64,000 nt of DNA, taken from the NCBI GenBank assembly GCA_012295275.1, contig CM022670.1:19845698-19909697 (forward strand), given 5' to 3'. The position numbers and the translations under genes are program-made. Under the pieces are notes generated by a model. That model ran no database searches and had not been told where the DNA came from. It saw only the letters and a list, made by a program, of their open reading frames with translations. Each line of letters begins with the position of its first letter. Position 1 is the first letter of the stretch. Below are positions 37,167 to 49,841 of the stretch, piece after piece. The DNA comes from Chrysomallon squamiferum (lineage: Eukaryota; Mollusca; Gastropoda; Neomphalida; Peltospiridae).

Positions 37167-39240
37167 TATTATTATCTTACGTGAGATATACTGACTAGAA
37201 AACCAAGATCATTTTACTTCTTACTATTAATTATACAAATCTTAAATTTAACATTCAGTGGAAATTTTAAATATGTACTTTGAAAGGATGTTTTTTTAAA
37301 GATAATAATGATGTAAACAAAACCTGTACTATACAGTTAATCAATATGTAATAGCAGGATAGAAACTGATTAGTGTTTAGGATACTAATAATAAATATAA
37401 CTTAGAAAATAAATTAATAGCTACAGTCTATGTTGTTGATGTTTTTGTTGTTGTTGTTGTTGTTTATATACATATATATATTTTTTTCTTTCTTGGTTTT
37501 GGGGGGTGTTTTTTTAAAGAATTTATTTTTTTATTGCTTGCAAACATTACAAACACATGCATATAAGCATTTACATATGCACACTTACAGACGTGTACAT
37601 TCATTTTTTCAATATATTTTTTAAACTTTGTTTCTTTGACTTTTAGAAAGTACTTTTGGATACTCCAGTTCTAATAGATATCCAACATGGATCTGTCAGA
37701 TACAGATACACAGAGTATGATGGAGAGCCACGGGACAAAACAAAAAGAATAGAGAAACCTTACGAAGGGAGACAAGCATGTAACAAGAAAAATTACTTCT
37801 ACCATCCAAGACTTAACTCTTATGGATCAGGTGGGTGAATTTTTAAACATTATTTTAAATATGAATTAAAATCTATATTTGTTAGGGGTATTTATTTATA
37901 TTTTTATTATCTGGTTATTTATTGCATTTCTGTTAAATCAATTTTTTAAATTATTTATTTTATTTCCACTGGCATGTACTGTTGCTATTATTTTATTATC
38001 AACATATTTTATGATAATATGTTTCATTAATTTAATTCAGTACTTATTTTTTATTATTTAACCTACAAAAGCTGGAAGATATGAATATTTAACCACAGTT
38101 TTTATCAACAATAAGTGATGAAAAGTGTAATGATATGGTGTCATTGTTTCTGTTTGTTTAAATACTTTCATATGTCTTTGTTTTGCCTGTTTCAGAAACT
38201 GATTCAAAAATCCAGAGTGATTACAAGGTAATGCATGTAATAAAAGGACCTGACAGAGCAAAACAGAAGAAATTGTTCTATGTGTATGGGTATGGCTGGG
38301 ATGCCAAAGATGGTTTGAGAGTAAAGCCAACACTCACAAAAGAAGAAGGAACAGATTTTTCCTGGCCACAACTTCGAATTCCTAATGACCTGTATTACAA
38401 TTTGCATTTTCAAGGTAACATAAATATTAAACATTTGGCAGCAATAAAAAAAATAACTTTAAATTTTTTTTTTTTAAATAAAAACATTGTGAAAACATTT
38501 TTATTATTCATTTTTAAATACACAAAAAATCATAGAATGATTCATAAAAATATGACCACTACAAAAGACTATGTCAGAATATTTTTCGTATTAACTAAAA
38601 AATTATGAGTGTAAATATAAGTTGTATAGTAGATAATTTCAATGTAGAGTATTAATATTCAATTTAAGCAACCATATCTCAGTATTACACTGGCAGAATT
38701 ATGTTAAGGATGTGGTATATGTATTACCCCATAAATTCTCAAAAATAAGACTCCTGCCTCAGTTACATATGTGGTTTCAGAGTATTATGATAAAGAGGAA
38801 CCTTTACTGAAATATCACATTATCAGAAGCTTAAAAAAAAAGCTTTTCTTTTACTCTTTTATACAGTTGTCTTATGTTGACCAATCCTGTCTTAAATTAA
38901 TTGCTGAAACATTCCTGTATTTACATTTAACACTGTCAGATAACAATTTTGTTTCTCATATTTTTAATTACTACTTTTATCTACTTTCAAAAATTATTAT
39001 GTTTTATTGTGTGATATACTGTTTTATTTGACTTTGAAGATGATGAAAAAAATGAAGAGCTGCTTCAAGAAGAAAAGACATTTTCATCCAGTCAAGATAA
39101 AATAAGGTAAAGCCTTATTTGTTGAAAACAAATCTAAAATATGAATTTTAAACCAAAATTTCACTGCAATTGGAAAAGGGGGTATCAGGTACAAAAAGGC
39201 TGTGAATATTTGTTTTAAATATTTAAGAAAATAGATACTG

Positions 39241-39293
<53 letters not shown>

Positions 39294-40997
39294 GACAATA
39301 ACTCATAAATTATTAATGTTATTCCTTTCAGGTTAACCCTTTGTAACACAGAAAAAGTTTCTGATGTGAAGGCTAAACTGGCTGTTAAGGTTTTGAAGGC
39401 AGCATACAACATACATGTGTGTTTCAACAAGCAAGAACTGAGGTGAGAATACACTAACATGCTTAATAGACTGACAGATTAACTAAAATATTTGTTTCTG
39501 ATATTCTGAAGTTATATATCACTGGATGTAAGAAATAATAGCATGAATGCAGTTTATATACTTAGAGGTTATTACTGGTGTTATTGTTATTATTAGATGT
39601 AGTAGCAGAAATAGTAGTAGTAGTAGTTGCTGTGGTTATAGTAGAAGTAATAGTAATACATCTGTAAACCTGCCATATCCCACAGACTATCAAATGAAAG
39701 TTTTAATTGTAATTATTTTCCCAAATTTAAAAACTATCTATAACAATTATTAAAGCATCATTATAATAACATTAATTAGATTGTATATGGTTTATGATTG
39801 TGTAATATGAAGACACATCTATGTGTATAAATTTGTATTTTTAGTGATATTTATGTTTAACAATTGGTTTTCTAAGCTCATGAAATTCCAGTAATAGTTT
39901 CATACAATCTCTATTTATAAAATAATATATAAAAGAAAAAATGCCTTCTATTGAGCTTATTTTATTATCATACTTCATTATTAGCTAAGATTAGTTGCAA
40001 CAGAAACAATATATAAAATATATTAAAACTATTACTGTATACAATAAATAACTTTAATATATTTGTTCTTTTCCCAGGTAATAATAAAATTAAATTAAAT
40101 CACTTTTTATATTTAGTGTTACACTTATTTTTCAAAAATTCTCAGTGTTTTCACTTAAGTTGTCCAAATGAAACTGAAATGTTCATATTAACATCAGCCA
40201 GCACATATCAGGGAAAACTCTTTAATTAATTCCCTAGTGGATTCGATACACATTAGGCATCTACACTTTAAACACCTTTCGTTTGTTTCCATTTTGTTAT
40301 TCCATTGTGTATAATTACTGGTTCAACAAACAGTAAATATTTTAGTTGATGTACTTGTAAATATAGATTACCAAAGTGTCATGTTGTTTTGAAAGCAAAC
40401 GTTAGCTTCAGATTTCCTACACAGATAATAAACTCAAGGCACTTTTTGCTAAATACCTTGAAGGCAAAAGTTCTGGCTACATTTTATTTTTAAAAAGATC
40501 ATTATTTTTTAAGATTTAGAAAAAGAAAGGATAGAATAAAAAATTTGCCATTATAACTATTTATGAAGTATTTATATTCTATCTTTCACAGAAAGTGAAG
40601 TAAGCTAAATAAATTTCCATTTTTTATTATTACTGTTTGCAAAAACCAACAGCAGCTGCCAAAAAAAATATTAAATAGCTCTGAATCTTTGTAAATATTT
40701 TTTTTCTTTTATTTTCTTTCTTTTTTTTTTTTTTTTTTTAAGTCTTCCATTATGGCTACTTAGGAAACATTAATAATGTATCTTTGAATTAATTTTTGTT
40801 AAATATTCTTTTTTTCTTCTCTTTCTTTAAAAAAAAAATTGATTTATACTGTCATTATTGTCTTTCATCTTCAGTTATGTTCCTTTTTAAAATTTTATTT
40901 TAAAAATTTTGATTTCAGAAATGATGATGTTATTGGTGAACTGCGATCTGATGACAAAGACACAGAGATATTTCCTGTGGAGATGAAGTTGATATGA
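36897..40997 (+). CDS. Predicted N-myristoylated protein with ubiquitin-like C-terminus (six exons)
   Basis: Exons: 36897-36989, 37647-37830, 38196-38414, 39040-39106, 39332-39442, 40919-40997. All junctions are GT-AG and in phase, giving 250 residues. I do not recognise the family. The N-terminus MGSGSSREP fits the N-myristoylation rule (Gly2, Ser6, basic residue after it), predicting membrane attachment. Residues about 32-165 form a Tyr-rich basic region with SVRYRYTEYDGEP, HPRLNSYGS and LFYVYGYGWDAKDGLR, with no named domain. A charged linker (about 166-185, DDEKNEELLQEEK) leads to residues 186-250, whose pattern resembles a ubiquitin-like fold: KIRLTLCN, then VSDVKAKL, then IHVCFNKQELRNDDVIGEL, then EIFPVEMKLI. 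There is no C-terminal Gly-Gly, so conjugation is not expected. It lies 2.3 kb downstream of the GNAT-PARP gene on the same strand. Gene model sure; fold assignment an inference. Confidence 0.83.
37111..37161 (+). repeat. (ATT)n microsatellite in intron 1
   Basis: About 17 ATT units between exons 1 and 2 of the myristoyl/Ubl gene. Confidence 0.95.
39243..39291 (+). repeat. (ATT)n microsatellite in intron 4
   Basis: About 16 ATT units, ending 40 bases before the exon 5 acceptor of the myristoyl/Ubl gene. Length changes here could affect branch-point spacing. Confidence 0.95.
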
Positions 40998-41082
40998 ACA
41001 AAACATTTTTTTTCTTTCTCTCTCTCCTTCTTTCATGTTTTAACACTGATAATGGGTTTGTGTTGCTGTTATTTTTTAACTG

Positions 41083-41088
41083 AATAAA
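41083..41088 (+). promoter_or_regulatory. Polyadenylation signal of the myristoyl/Ubl gene
   Basis: AATAAA 86 bases after the TGA stop, in the context GAATAAAAACATG. It is the first canonical hexamer after the stop. Confidence 0.55.
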
Positions 41089-41144
41089 AACATGTCATAG
41101 AGATTCATTACAAAATATTTCAATGATTTTGATCATGGCATTAA

Positions 41145-41490
41145 TATTGGTTTGAATGTTAATGATTACTATGTTGAAGATTATGATGATTTCCAATGCT
41201 GATGGTTTCAAATGATAAACATTTGATGGTTTACATTACTGATAAATAGTTATATGAAGATTATGATCATTTATAATGTTGATAATTAAAAAAAAAAAAG
41301 ATTGATTAACAATGCTAACGGTCAAAATGATGTAAATTTACATTCCTTATGGTTTGCAATGCTGAAGACTACAACAAAGATTATGATGATATACAGTGCT
41401 AATGATTAAAATGATGAAGATTTTGATTATTAAAAAGATGAAGATATTAATGATTAAAATTATGATTTTGATGATTAATAATACTGATGT
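41145..41490 (+). repeat. Degenerate GAT/AATGCT-rich minisatellite
   Basis: Words such as GAAGATTATGATGATTT, AATGCTGATGGTT and AATGATTAAAATGATGAAGA recur with drifting spacing of roughly 30-60 bases. It appears to be an old, diverged tandem repeat beyond the 3' end of the myristoyl/Ubl gene. Confidence 0.6.
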
Positions 41491-43968
41491 AAATCTAAAA
41501 TCTGTGAATTGAATCTGTAAAATAGAATCCTTGTGACATTTTATCAGTTTGATATTATTACATGCTCACTATCAAAATTATTTAGTTTATTCATTAACAT
41601 TAATTATAAACATAATTATTAAAATTATTACAATTATTAATTCTCTTTTTTCAGAAATTTAGAAATATTATGATATTAAATTTATTAACTTATACTAAGG
41701 AACAATGCCATAATCTGAATCAGAGAACATCCATTCATCAAGTTTACTTGAAACCTGGAAAACAGAAACTGTTAAAAAACTGAAGTTACTAAATTGGGCT
41801 GCCATTACAATGATGAAACTAAAAAAATGTCTCACATAAAAATATTTGACAAACTGCTTAAGGACTGTGACATTTCCAGATTTGACAATCCTGTAATATA
41901 TTGTATAATTATGCTTATGTTTTCAAATGAAACAAACATATTACAGGATACAAGTAACAAAGTGTTGATTCAGTTTTATTATAGATATTGTAATCCTGTT
42001 TTAAAACTAAGTTGACCCTAAAATATTTTTATGCAACTTTATAATATATTTACAAAGTGGATGGATGCAATGCTGTTTAGTCAAAAGAAAAAATTAATAA
42101 TTTAATTTTATTGTATTCTGTTTTCCATTTGTGTTAAAGTTAATATTTTGTATTTAAGTAGTTTAGAAAAGTTTGGATTTTATTTATTTAGTTATTTATT
42201 TACTTTATTTCATTTATTTCTGTCATGTCACTTTCATATGTTAAAATGCAGTGAAACTGACTGAAATAAGAAATAACAGACATCTAGATCATTTCAAACA
42301 ATTTAATTTTTGTATGACAATCACTGCACACAAACTATGGTTAGGCATTTATTTTCAGAACGCTGAGTAGTAAGGTATTATTTTTATAAAACAAATATTT
42401 ACTTATACCCAGTGCATATGTGAAAAGACTATTAAAAAAACAAAACAACAACAAAAAAAAAAAAAAAAAAAAACAAAATAATAATTCATTCATAAAAATA
42501 TTTTATAATCTGTTTCAGAAAGAAAGTAATTTAAAGTAACTAATATTTTATCTTATCACAAAATAATAATAATAAAAATAATATATATTTCAAAAACAAT
42601 TTGAAAAAAAAAAAAAAAAAAAAAAAAAGATTGAAGAAAATGTCTGTTTTATCAATGTCTTTTCCACTGACATTAATGAAGAAATAAATCTGACAAGATA
42701 CACACATCACCTTTCTTTGAAAATGTCTGACAGCAATTAGATTTACTGTCTGCTGCATAACACACGAGTTCAAAATATCTCATTTTCATTTCTTATATTC
42801 TTTTTTTTTTACTTTTTATTCTTTTCTTTTATTGTTTCTTATTTTATTATTGTTGTTATAATTATTATTATTTTAGTTATATTATTTTTTGTTTTATTAG
42901 TTGTTTTATTTTTTGTTTTATTATTATTTTTTGTTTATTTATTATTTTTTTATAATTATTATTAAATTTTTTATTATTATATATTATTATTTTTGTAGTG
43001 GTATCTAAGGACAAAAGGTCATTTGAAAATCAGTATATGTGTAACAACAAATTTATTTTATCTGAGTGTAACAAAAATGTTTTTGTTTTATATTTTGCTT
43101 ACTTTTTATAAAATGGATTTTGCTTATTTATATCTTTATAATGATTAGTATTCTGTTCATAGTTTTTTCTTTCTTTTGCTTAATTTGTCTTATTTATTAT
43201 TACAAATGATTATATATGCAGCAGGATCTGTATTTTAAAAAAATGTAAAAATGTATGTGATATATAGTGCCTGTGATTATGTAATATTTTATAAAGATAA
43301 TTATTTTATGATTTTTAAAAACTGTTGACAAGTTTTATTTTCTATATGGACTTGTTTTAAATTTTATGATATAAATTGATAAATATTATTATATAGTTAA
43401 TATATTTTTTTAATTTATAAGTAATGCTTCAGCTAAAATACACACAGAACATGTGTTATGAAAGTAATGGAAAGCTCATTCAGAAAAGATATATAATTTT
43501 AAAAAAAAGGTTGAGCAAGGTATTGTAACACAAAAATACTGTACACACATATGCATGCACACATTAATTAAAAAAAAAAAAAAAAAAATTATTTGTAGTT
43601 ATTAGTTTATAAACTAAAACTATTGATCATTCAAATATTTGAAATGGTTTTGAGTCCTGATAGTATTAAGGACCCATATTGTGAAATCCAAAGAGGTCAC
43701 CATATTGATACTGACTTTTAGCATGAAAATCATTTTTCATTTTGGAATTAAATTATTTAATCTTGTTAATGGTATAAACAAGATAAAATAAATTCAAACT
43801 TTTAAAAGGGACCATATTGGCTTGAATTATTGTTATATCTTATTTCACTGACACTGTCACACACACACACAAAGGTCGGAAGTGCTACTGAAAAAAAACA
43901 TTTAAAAAAAAAAATTAAAACAACCTGGCATAATTTACTTTATTTTAAAACAAGGGCGGAATCAGGAA

Positions 43969-43999
<31 letters not shown>

Positions 44000-44039
44000 G
44001 AAAAGAAAATAGAAAAGAAAGAAAAAAAGAAAAATAAAG
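41491..44039. other. AT-rich intergenic region
   Basis: No exon was recognised. Contains poly(A) runs at about 42450-42471, 42605-42628 and 43570-43588, a T/ATT-rich tract at 42800-43000 and a purine tract at 43970-44037. The ORF at 41794-42015 begins at TTG and has no domain. Confidence 0.55.
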
Positions 44040-44720
44040 GCGGGGTGTTGATGGGAAACCATTTTACTGCAAAATACGAAGAAACTTCTAGTTGTGCGCC
44101 AGAGTATCTTCATCAAGTATGTTTTCCGTTGTTTTTGCGTAATCAAAATGCTAACAAGAACTGACAAAGAAACTGTACGATCTACGTTAACAAATGTGTT
44201 TCTTTGCAGGCCCATATCATTAATTATGTGGGGTTCTTTTTTTGTTGTTTTTTGTTTTGTTTTTTTATTATACACTGTAAAACGATGACAAAAGGAGGAA
44301 ATTACGTCTTTTTCCCCCCCGTTTTTAGAGAGACACAAATGCGAAAACAGAATTACGTCAGTGCACTTTTTTCGCTCTTTCCGTTTCCTTATTTTCTTCA
44401 AGAAATTCATTTCCATCTGTTATTCTCAAGAAATTCCCAGCTGTAGAAATCAATGATAAAAATAAAGTAATTTTTTTTAAATCTTTGTTAATTAATGTCT
44501 GTAGGTGTAATTAGGCATTTCTGTTGGGTTAGTATAACCTGAAACCTAGTTATCAGCTGAGCATCTTTTTTGAGTTCGTTGCCACACGAAAAAAAAAAAA
44601 AAAAAAAAACAGCGTACATGTGCGTATGTGCGTACGTGCGAGTGCCTATAGCGATTTTTGTGGCCATATTTGATAGTGTGTGATACGAGACCGAGACCAT
44701 GATAACATCATACAGTCAGG
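44040..44720. other. Higher-complexity island
   Basis: Less AT-rich sequence following the purine tract, interrupted by a poly(A) run at 44590-44608. ORFs on both strands (44094-44446 plus; 43940-44416 and 44488-44700 minus) overlap one another and show no domain. Possible regulatory sequence or old repeat. Confidence 0.3.
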
Positions 44721-46581
44721 AAAAAATAAGGCAAAATGAATTATACAAATACAAAATAAAATAAAAGTACATGGAAACATAGAAACAGCCTTATTACAAT
44801 TATATGGGTTACATTTCATTTCTTTCTTTAAATTAGATTGAAGGATACATTAGCATAAAATTTACTTATAATTATAAAACAATATTTTTATACCTTGCTT
44901 CAAATGGATTAAGGTTCCGATTATTTATAATAATACAATTAGTATGTATTTTATTTTTTGTTTTAGAAGATAATATGCTGTCGCAGTTTGCCTTAAATCT
45001 GACAAAATAGAGTAATTGCTTTACTCGGAATTTACAAACTGGTTCTCACACTTTTCCGGAGTAAAAATTGTACATTCATATTATCAATGGCTTTCCATCT
45101 TGCAGATATCTCACACTCAATTAGCGACCACAACAGCGGATCTATGACAAAGGAGGCAGAGCAATAAACAGCTTAATTTAGTTCAATTGAGAGAGAACTG
45201 TACGAGGATGATGTTAATCAGGTCATTGTTTTCTCCAGTTAAAGTTAAGGTTCGAAAAGTAAGCTGAAACATAATGACCTCAGAGACACCCAGAAAGAGT
45301 GGTGTGTGTGCTTGTGAATGAGTGTGTGTGATGCTTTCACATAAATAATTAATTGATTAGACTTCAACAGACATATGCACACTGATACGAACATAAGCAT
45401 CATAAAGTGCATGTGTTCATGAACCAAGACTTCATTCTTTAAAATCATAACTAAAATGTCTTTCCAGTAAGCTATGGTTTCTTATCTAATAATCTTCGTG
45501 ATCTTATACGATAAAATTTGCATCTCACCCTAAAAAGATGATTTAGTCTTGTACTTCATTATGTGTCTGTCTATGGCTGATTTAACGTAGCTACACCAGT
45601 AATATTTTATACTTTATCTGTCTAGTACAGCATGGATCACATAACCAACCTATCTTTATGTTTCATTAAAGCACATTCATGTGTGTAATGTGCACAATAG
45701 AGCATTCAAAGGACACTGATAACGAGCTAGTGCATCATTGTTACATTATTATCATTTAAATTGTGCAATATATTATGTTCCGTTGATCTGATAATGATTT
45801 CAAATGTCAAAGGGCGTGTTTGCAATCAGTTGTATCACGGTACATGCATTATGTATGTATGTTTGTATGTATGTATGTACGTTCGTATATGTATATGTAT
45901 ATGTATATGTATGTATGTATCGTTCTATATATTTATTTATTTATGTTTGACTGTCAGTCAGTTTGTATGTCTTCTTATTTGTCTTGCTGCCTATAAGTCA
46001 GTTTATTTACTTAACACAACCGATTTAGTTTTTCTGTTTGTGTTTCTCTATGTTTATCTATCGTATGTTTTTATTACTACTGCTTCGTCATGCCTGCGAT
46101 ATTCATCTGTGTAATAAAATGCCACTACTCGACGACTCATTATCATCGAACCGCGTATTTTATAATTATAAAAAGTACTGCTCCTGTACAAATATTACTC
46201 TTTAGCACATGTTCAAAAGAACATACTCTTGAAGAGGTAATAAAAAGTCGCAAGGAAATCCGAATTGCAATTCTTTAGAATGGGTTAATTCAATGTCTTC
46301 TGTTAAAAAAAACCCAAAAAAAAATTATAATTAGCATCATAATTTCTAAGATATTTATTACTTATAGACGATATATCCAGGCAGTGATGCCTGTTTTTCA
46401 GTTAACATTAATGTTCTTTTAATTATTTTGTGTGAGGAACTGAAGGTGGATCAAAGATACTAAACAGAAGAAGCAAAATAAAAAGGTAATAAAATTTAAG
46501 TTAATTAAGGTTCCTCGTTCCCTCGTTTACTCTTATTTTTGTTTCTTATAGATCGCAATGTGCAATGCTTTAAAGTGAGCT

Positions 46582-46583
<2 letters not shown>
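44721..46583. other. Intergenic region without recognised content
   Basis: No gene was seen. A (TATG/TGTA)n tract lies at about 45853-45920 and produces the Tyr/Val/Cys-rich ORF at 45761-46114. Confidence 0.5.

Positions 46584-46666
<83 letters not shown>
46584..46666. repeat. (TC)n microsatellite
   Basis: About 41 uninterrupted CT units. It gives (Ser-Leu)n on plus and (Glu-Arg)n on minus; neither is a gene. Confidence 0.97.
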
Positions 46667-46669
<3 letters not shown>

Positions 46670-48064
46670 TCTATTATTATTATATATCTGTTGCGATTTA
46701 ATGATGATTTATTTATTTTCATTTTACATACTAATAAACAAATCAAATACCATGTAATTAAAAACATAGCAGAAAAATAAAACGTACTGATATGATGAAA
46801 CTGCATCAGTGTACAAAATAAAAATGATAAATAGAGGCTAAATGTTACTGAATATATTATTTTATAACTTATTATTTTCTATTACGAATATATACTAACT
46901 GTACAGATTTTATTTATTTATTTTATTTATTCAATCCCTACATTATTTCATAATACAAATCTGGTGAACGAAAACGATCAGACAGTAATCGAGTTAATGT
47001 ATAGAAGATCGATTAATGTTGTCATTTACCAGTAATATTTCTCAGTAACATAAATGTCTTTTACATGATCAGTTTCTCTCTCGTAAACACAAGGTAATAA
47101 TGTAAATTTAAATACAAACTGTTTTTGTGATTAATGTTTCATAAACTAATTATATCATAAGTTTGTTATGTGTGTCTACTTATATCAGTACAGAATAAGT
47201 TCATTTTGTACGCTATTTCATACAGGTGAATGATCTACCAAGACAAATCTGTATTAATTTCTCCAGAGAGCGCACAGTTTCAGCGATACTTTCAGATATT
47301 TGCATGTCATAATTACTTAAAATAAAAATGCTCATTTTGTAATTTTAATACAAAACCTCCCCATCCATATTTAGCATTCCCTTTCTGTGATATTTCCCGT
47401 TCAAGCCAGGGTTCTAATATCATTGTATGGACAGCTATGATTTGCTGTTCTTTCTATGAAAATTCTAACATATATACAAATATATATATTTAAAAAAAAT
47501 ATATGTTTAAAAACAAAAAAAAAATGTTTCGTCATTTGACGAAAGCAGCCAAAATAGCAGTTTTGTTTTGGTTTGGTTTTTCACCTACATATTATGACAC
47601 CATAAAAAGAATATTTATATGTTCCATCATCTGGAGTGGTAATAATAAATAATAAAAATTTTGTTTTGAAAAGGTTAAAAAAGAAGAATATAAAACAACA
47701 AAAAAAAAAAAAAAAAAAAAAAAAAGAAAGAAAGAAAATTAAAACTTTGACCTTCATTTTGATAATGACTAGCATTAATAGTTCCTCAATCCGTATTTTC
47801 TTCTTCATTTAAATAACAAATTTCTTACTGACAAAAGAAATAATTACTGACGCTTTCACTTTAAATGTCACCATTATTAGCAGAATATTTCATCTGCATA
47901 TCATAAATATAATTTGATGTTCTTTTGTTCATTTGTTTTCATAAATTTAATACTCTATAATTTAACTGTGAATATCAATAGCATGAGTTACTTCTTTATT
48001 TTTTTATGTGTTTTTTCGATTCTCTTATCTCCTTTTTCATAATCTTTATTTTTACTTTTCACCA

Positions 48065-48123
<59 letters not shown>

Positions 48124-49814
48124 ACCTTTGTTTTTTTTTTTTCCACTTTAACATTTATCTGTTTCTCGTAATTTTGTTGCTGTTTCTCTCTACTTCAATA
48201 TATATATGTGATGAATTTAAAATAGAGCACAAGCAAACAAACACACACGCACACACACACATACACACATGCACACACATAACATATATTGTTACATACA
48301 CACATAATTTTCGTATAATCTTTTCTGCTTTGGACACTGTTTCTATTATATTTGTTTAAAAAATTTTCAGTATATTTTACAGTACAGAATTATAAATGCA
48401 ATCATTTTCTTTGACTAATATAGAGCGAAATAATAAAAATGAGAGAGACAAAATGAAAATGAGAGAAAGAAAGTATAAAACAGACTGAATAATAAGAAAA
48501 ATATGTTAAGTGAGAGTAGGTCAAAGAACAAGAGCTTTAGTTATTTATAATCAGAAACTGTATTATCAGAAAATGTGCTACTTGCGAGCTCTACCAAGAC
48601 TTTTGTTTCTGGATATTATTTTTAGCTCACCAGTTAAACATGAAAATTTGGTAATATTGTAATAACACTATTCAGTGCTTAGTAAAGTTCGTGACCATTG
48701 CTTTCGGACTTCTAATTGGTGTCAAATTTCAAACAAGGAAGCCCCGTCGTTCAGACAGAATCATCAGAGAGGTAGAATCAACAAGATGTGTTGATTACTT
48801 TAACAGCCTAACGGTATCTAAATTTGAAAAGTATGGTCGTCTAATCAAGTTACGAAATTTTGTTTTTCGTTTGCAGATAAGTAACGCGATAGAACATGCG
48901 CAGTGAACCATGTTATCACCTACTGAATATTTTACTTACACGTTTGGAAATTATAGCTGCATAATCAAGTTTGAGCTGCATATATTATTTAATCAACAGA
49001 TGTTAAATATCAGCCTGTGGCATTGCGTCTAGAATGTTCGGGATCTTCAAGCAGTACCGAGACCATAGGAATTTATATTTTATTAATAGCCTATTAATAT
49101 ACGTTACTGTCTGAAAATATAAATACTGAATCGCAGCTCACTCGATGCCATGACAGCGTTCAAGATTGACATATTCTGTGAACCTTTATAATTCATCTTC
49201 CCTTCAGTCTCGAACGATTTTATTTTCCTTAAAAAAAAAAAATAAAGTCAGTCCAAACTTTTTTTTCAGTAAGATCATCGTTGACAATCAGCTTACGGGG
49301 ATTTAATAGAATTTCGACTTGTTAGACAGTACTATTTATTTCAATCACCACTGTAAAACGCGTGACATTTTAAATTGTCAGATGCACTTATCCTTCTCAA
49401 CAGTCAAAACCATTTTCGTGTCAGTTTTAAAGGGTTTTAAAAACAGCTATTAAGTGTCACTTCAAATATTAAATTTTTTGTAAACTGGAATCAGTCGTGT
49501 TTTCGATTTTGTTTTTAAAACCGACGGACATGGTTTCTTAAGGTCGTAATACAACATTACAATATGTTGTTGTTGTTTATATTAACGTTTTATAGAATTT
49601 AGATTGAATAAAACTGTGAGTTTTGACTTTTAAAAAGTCAGTGTGATCAAAAGTTTCATTAATTTTTATATGGTTTGATAGTTATATACTTTCGCTATTC
49701 ATCTGAAAAGAAGTTGCAGTAAAACTTGATAATTTATTTTCAATTTACATACAACTACATGAACAAGCAGACCAAACATTTTGTTATAATACCAGAAAAA
49801 GACGTAATATTTTT
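46667..49814. other. Intergenic region
   Basis: Includes poly(A) at about 47699-47725, (CT)n at 48067-48119 and (CA)n at about 48240-48270. From about 48640 to 49500 the sequence is more complex and less AT-rich. The plus ORF at 48691-48906 within it has no recognised domain. Confidence 0.5.
48067..48119. repeat. (CT)n microsatellite
   Basis: About 26 CT units. Confidence 0.97.
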
Positions 49815-49841
49815 GGGGGGGGGGGGGGGGGGGGGGAGGGG
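49815..49841 (+). repeat. Poly(G) tract
   Basis: Twenty-two consecutive G, one A, then four more G, within otherwise AT-rich DNA. The tract can form G-quadruplex structures and is error-prone in sequencing. Confidence 0.95.

Noticed and set aside
43940-44416. 158-codon minus-strand open frame
   Set aside because: Its C-terminal third is poly-Phe from a poly(A) tract and the rest overlaps competing frames on the other strand. No domain was seen.
46539-46806. Ser-Leu and Glu-Arg repeat proteins on opposite strands
   Set aside because: Both come from the (TC)n microsatellite; the same applies to 8264-8473 and 48006-48359.
48691-48906. 71-codon basic open frame possibly belonging to an exon
   Set aside because: It begins at a non-ATG codon, has no recognised domain, and no matching neighbouring exon was found.
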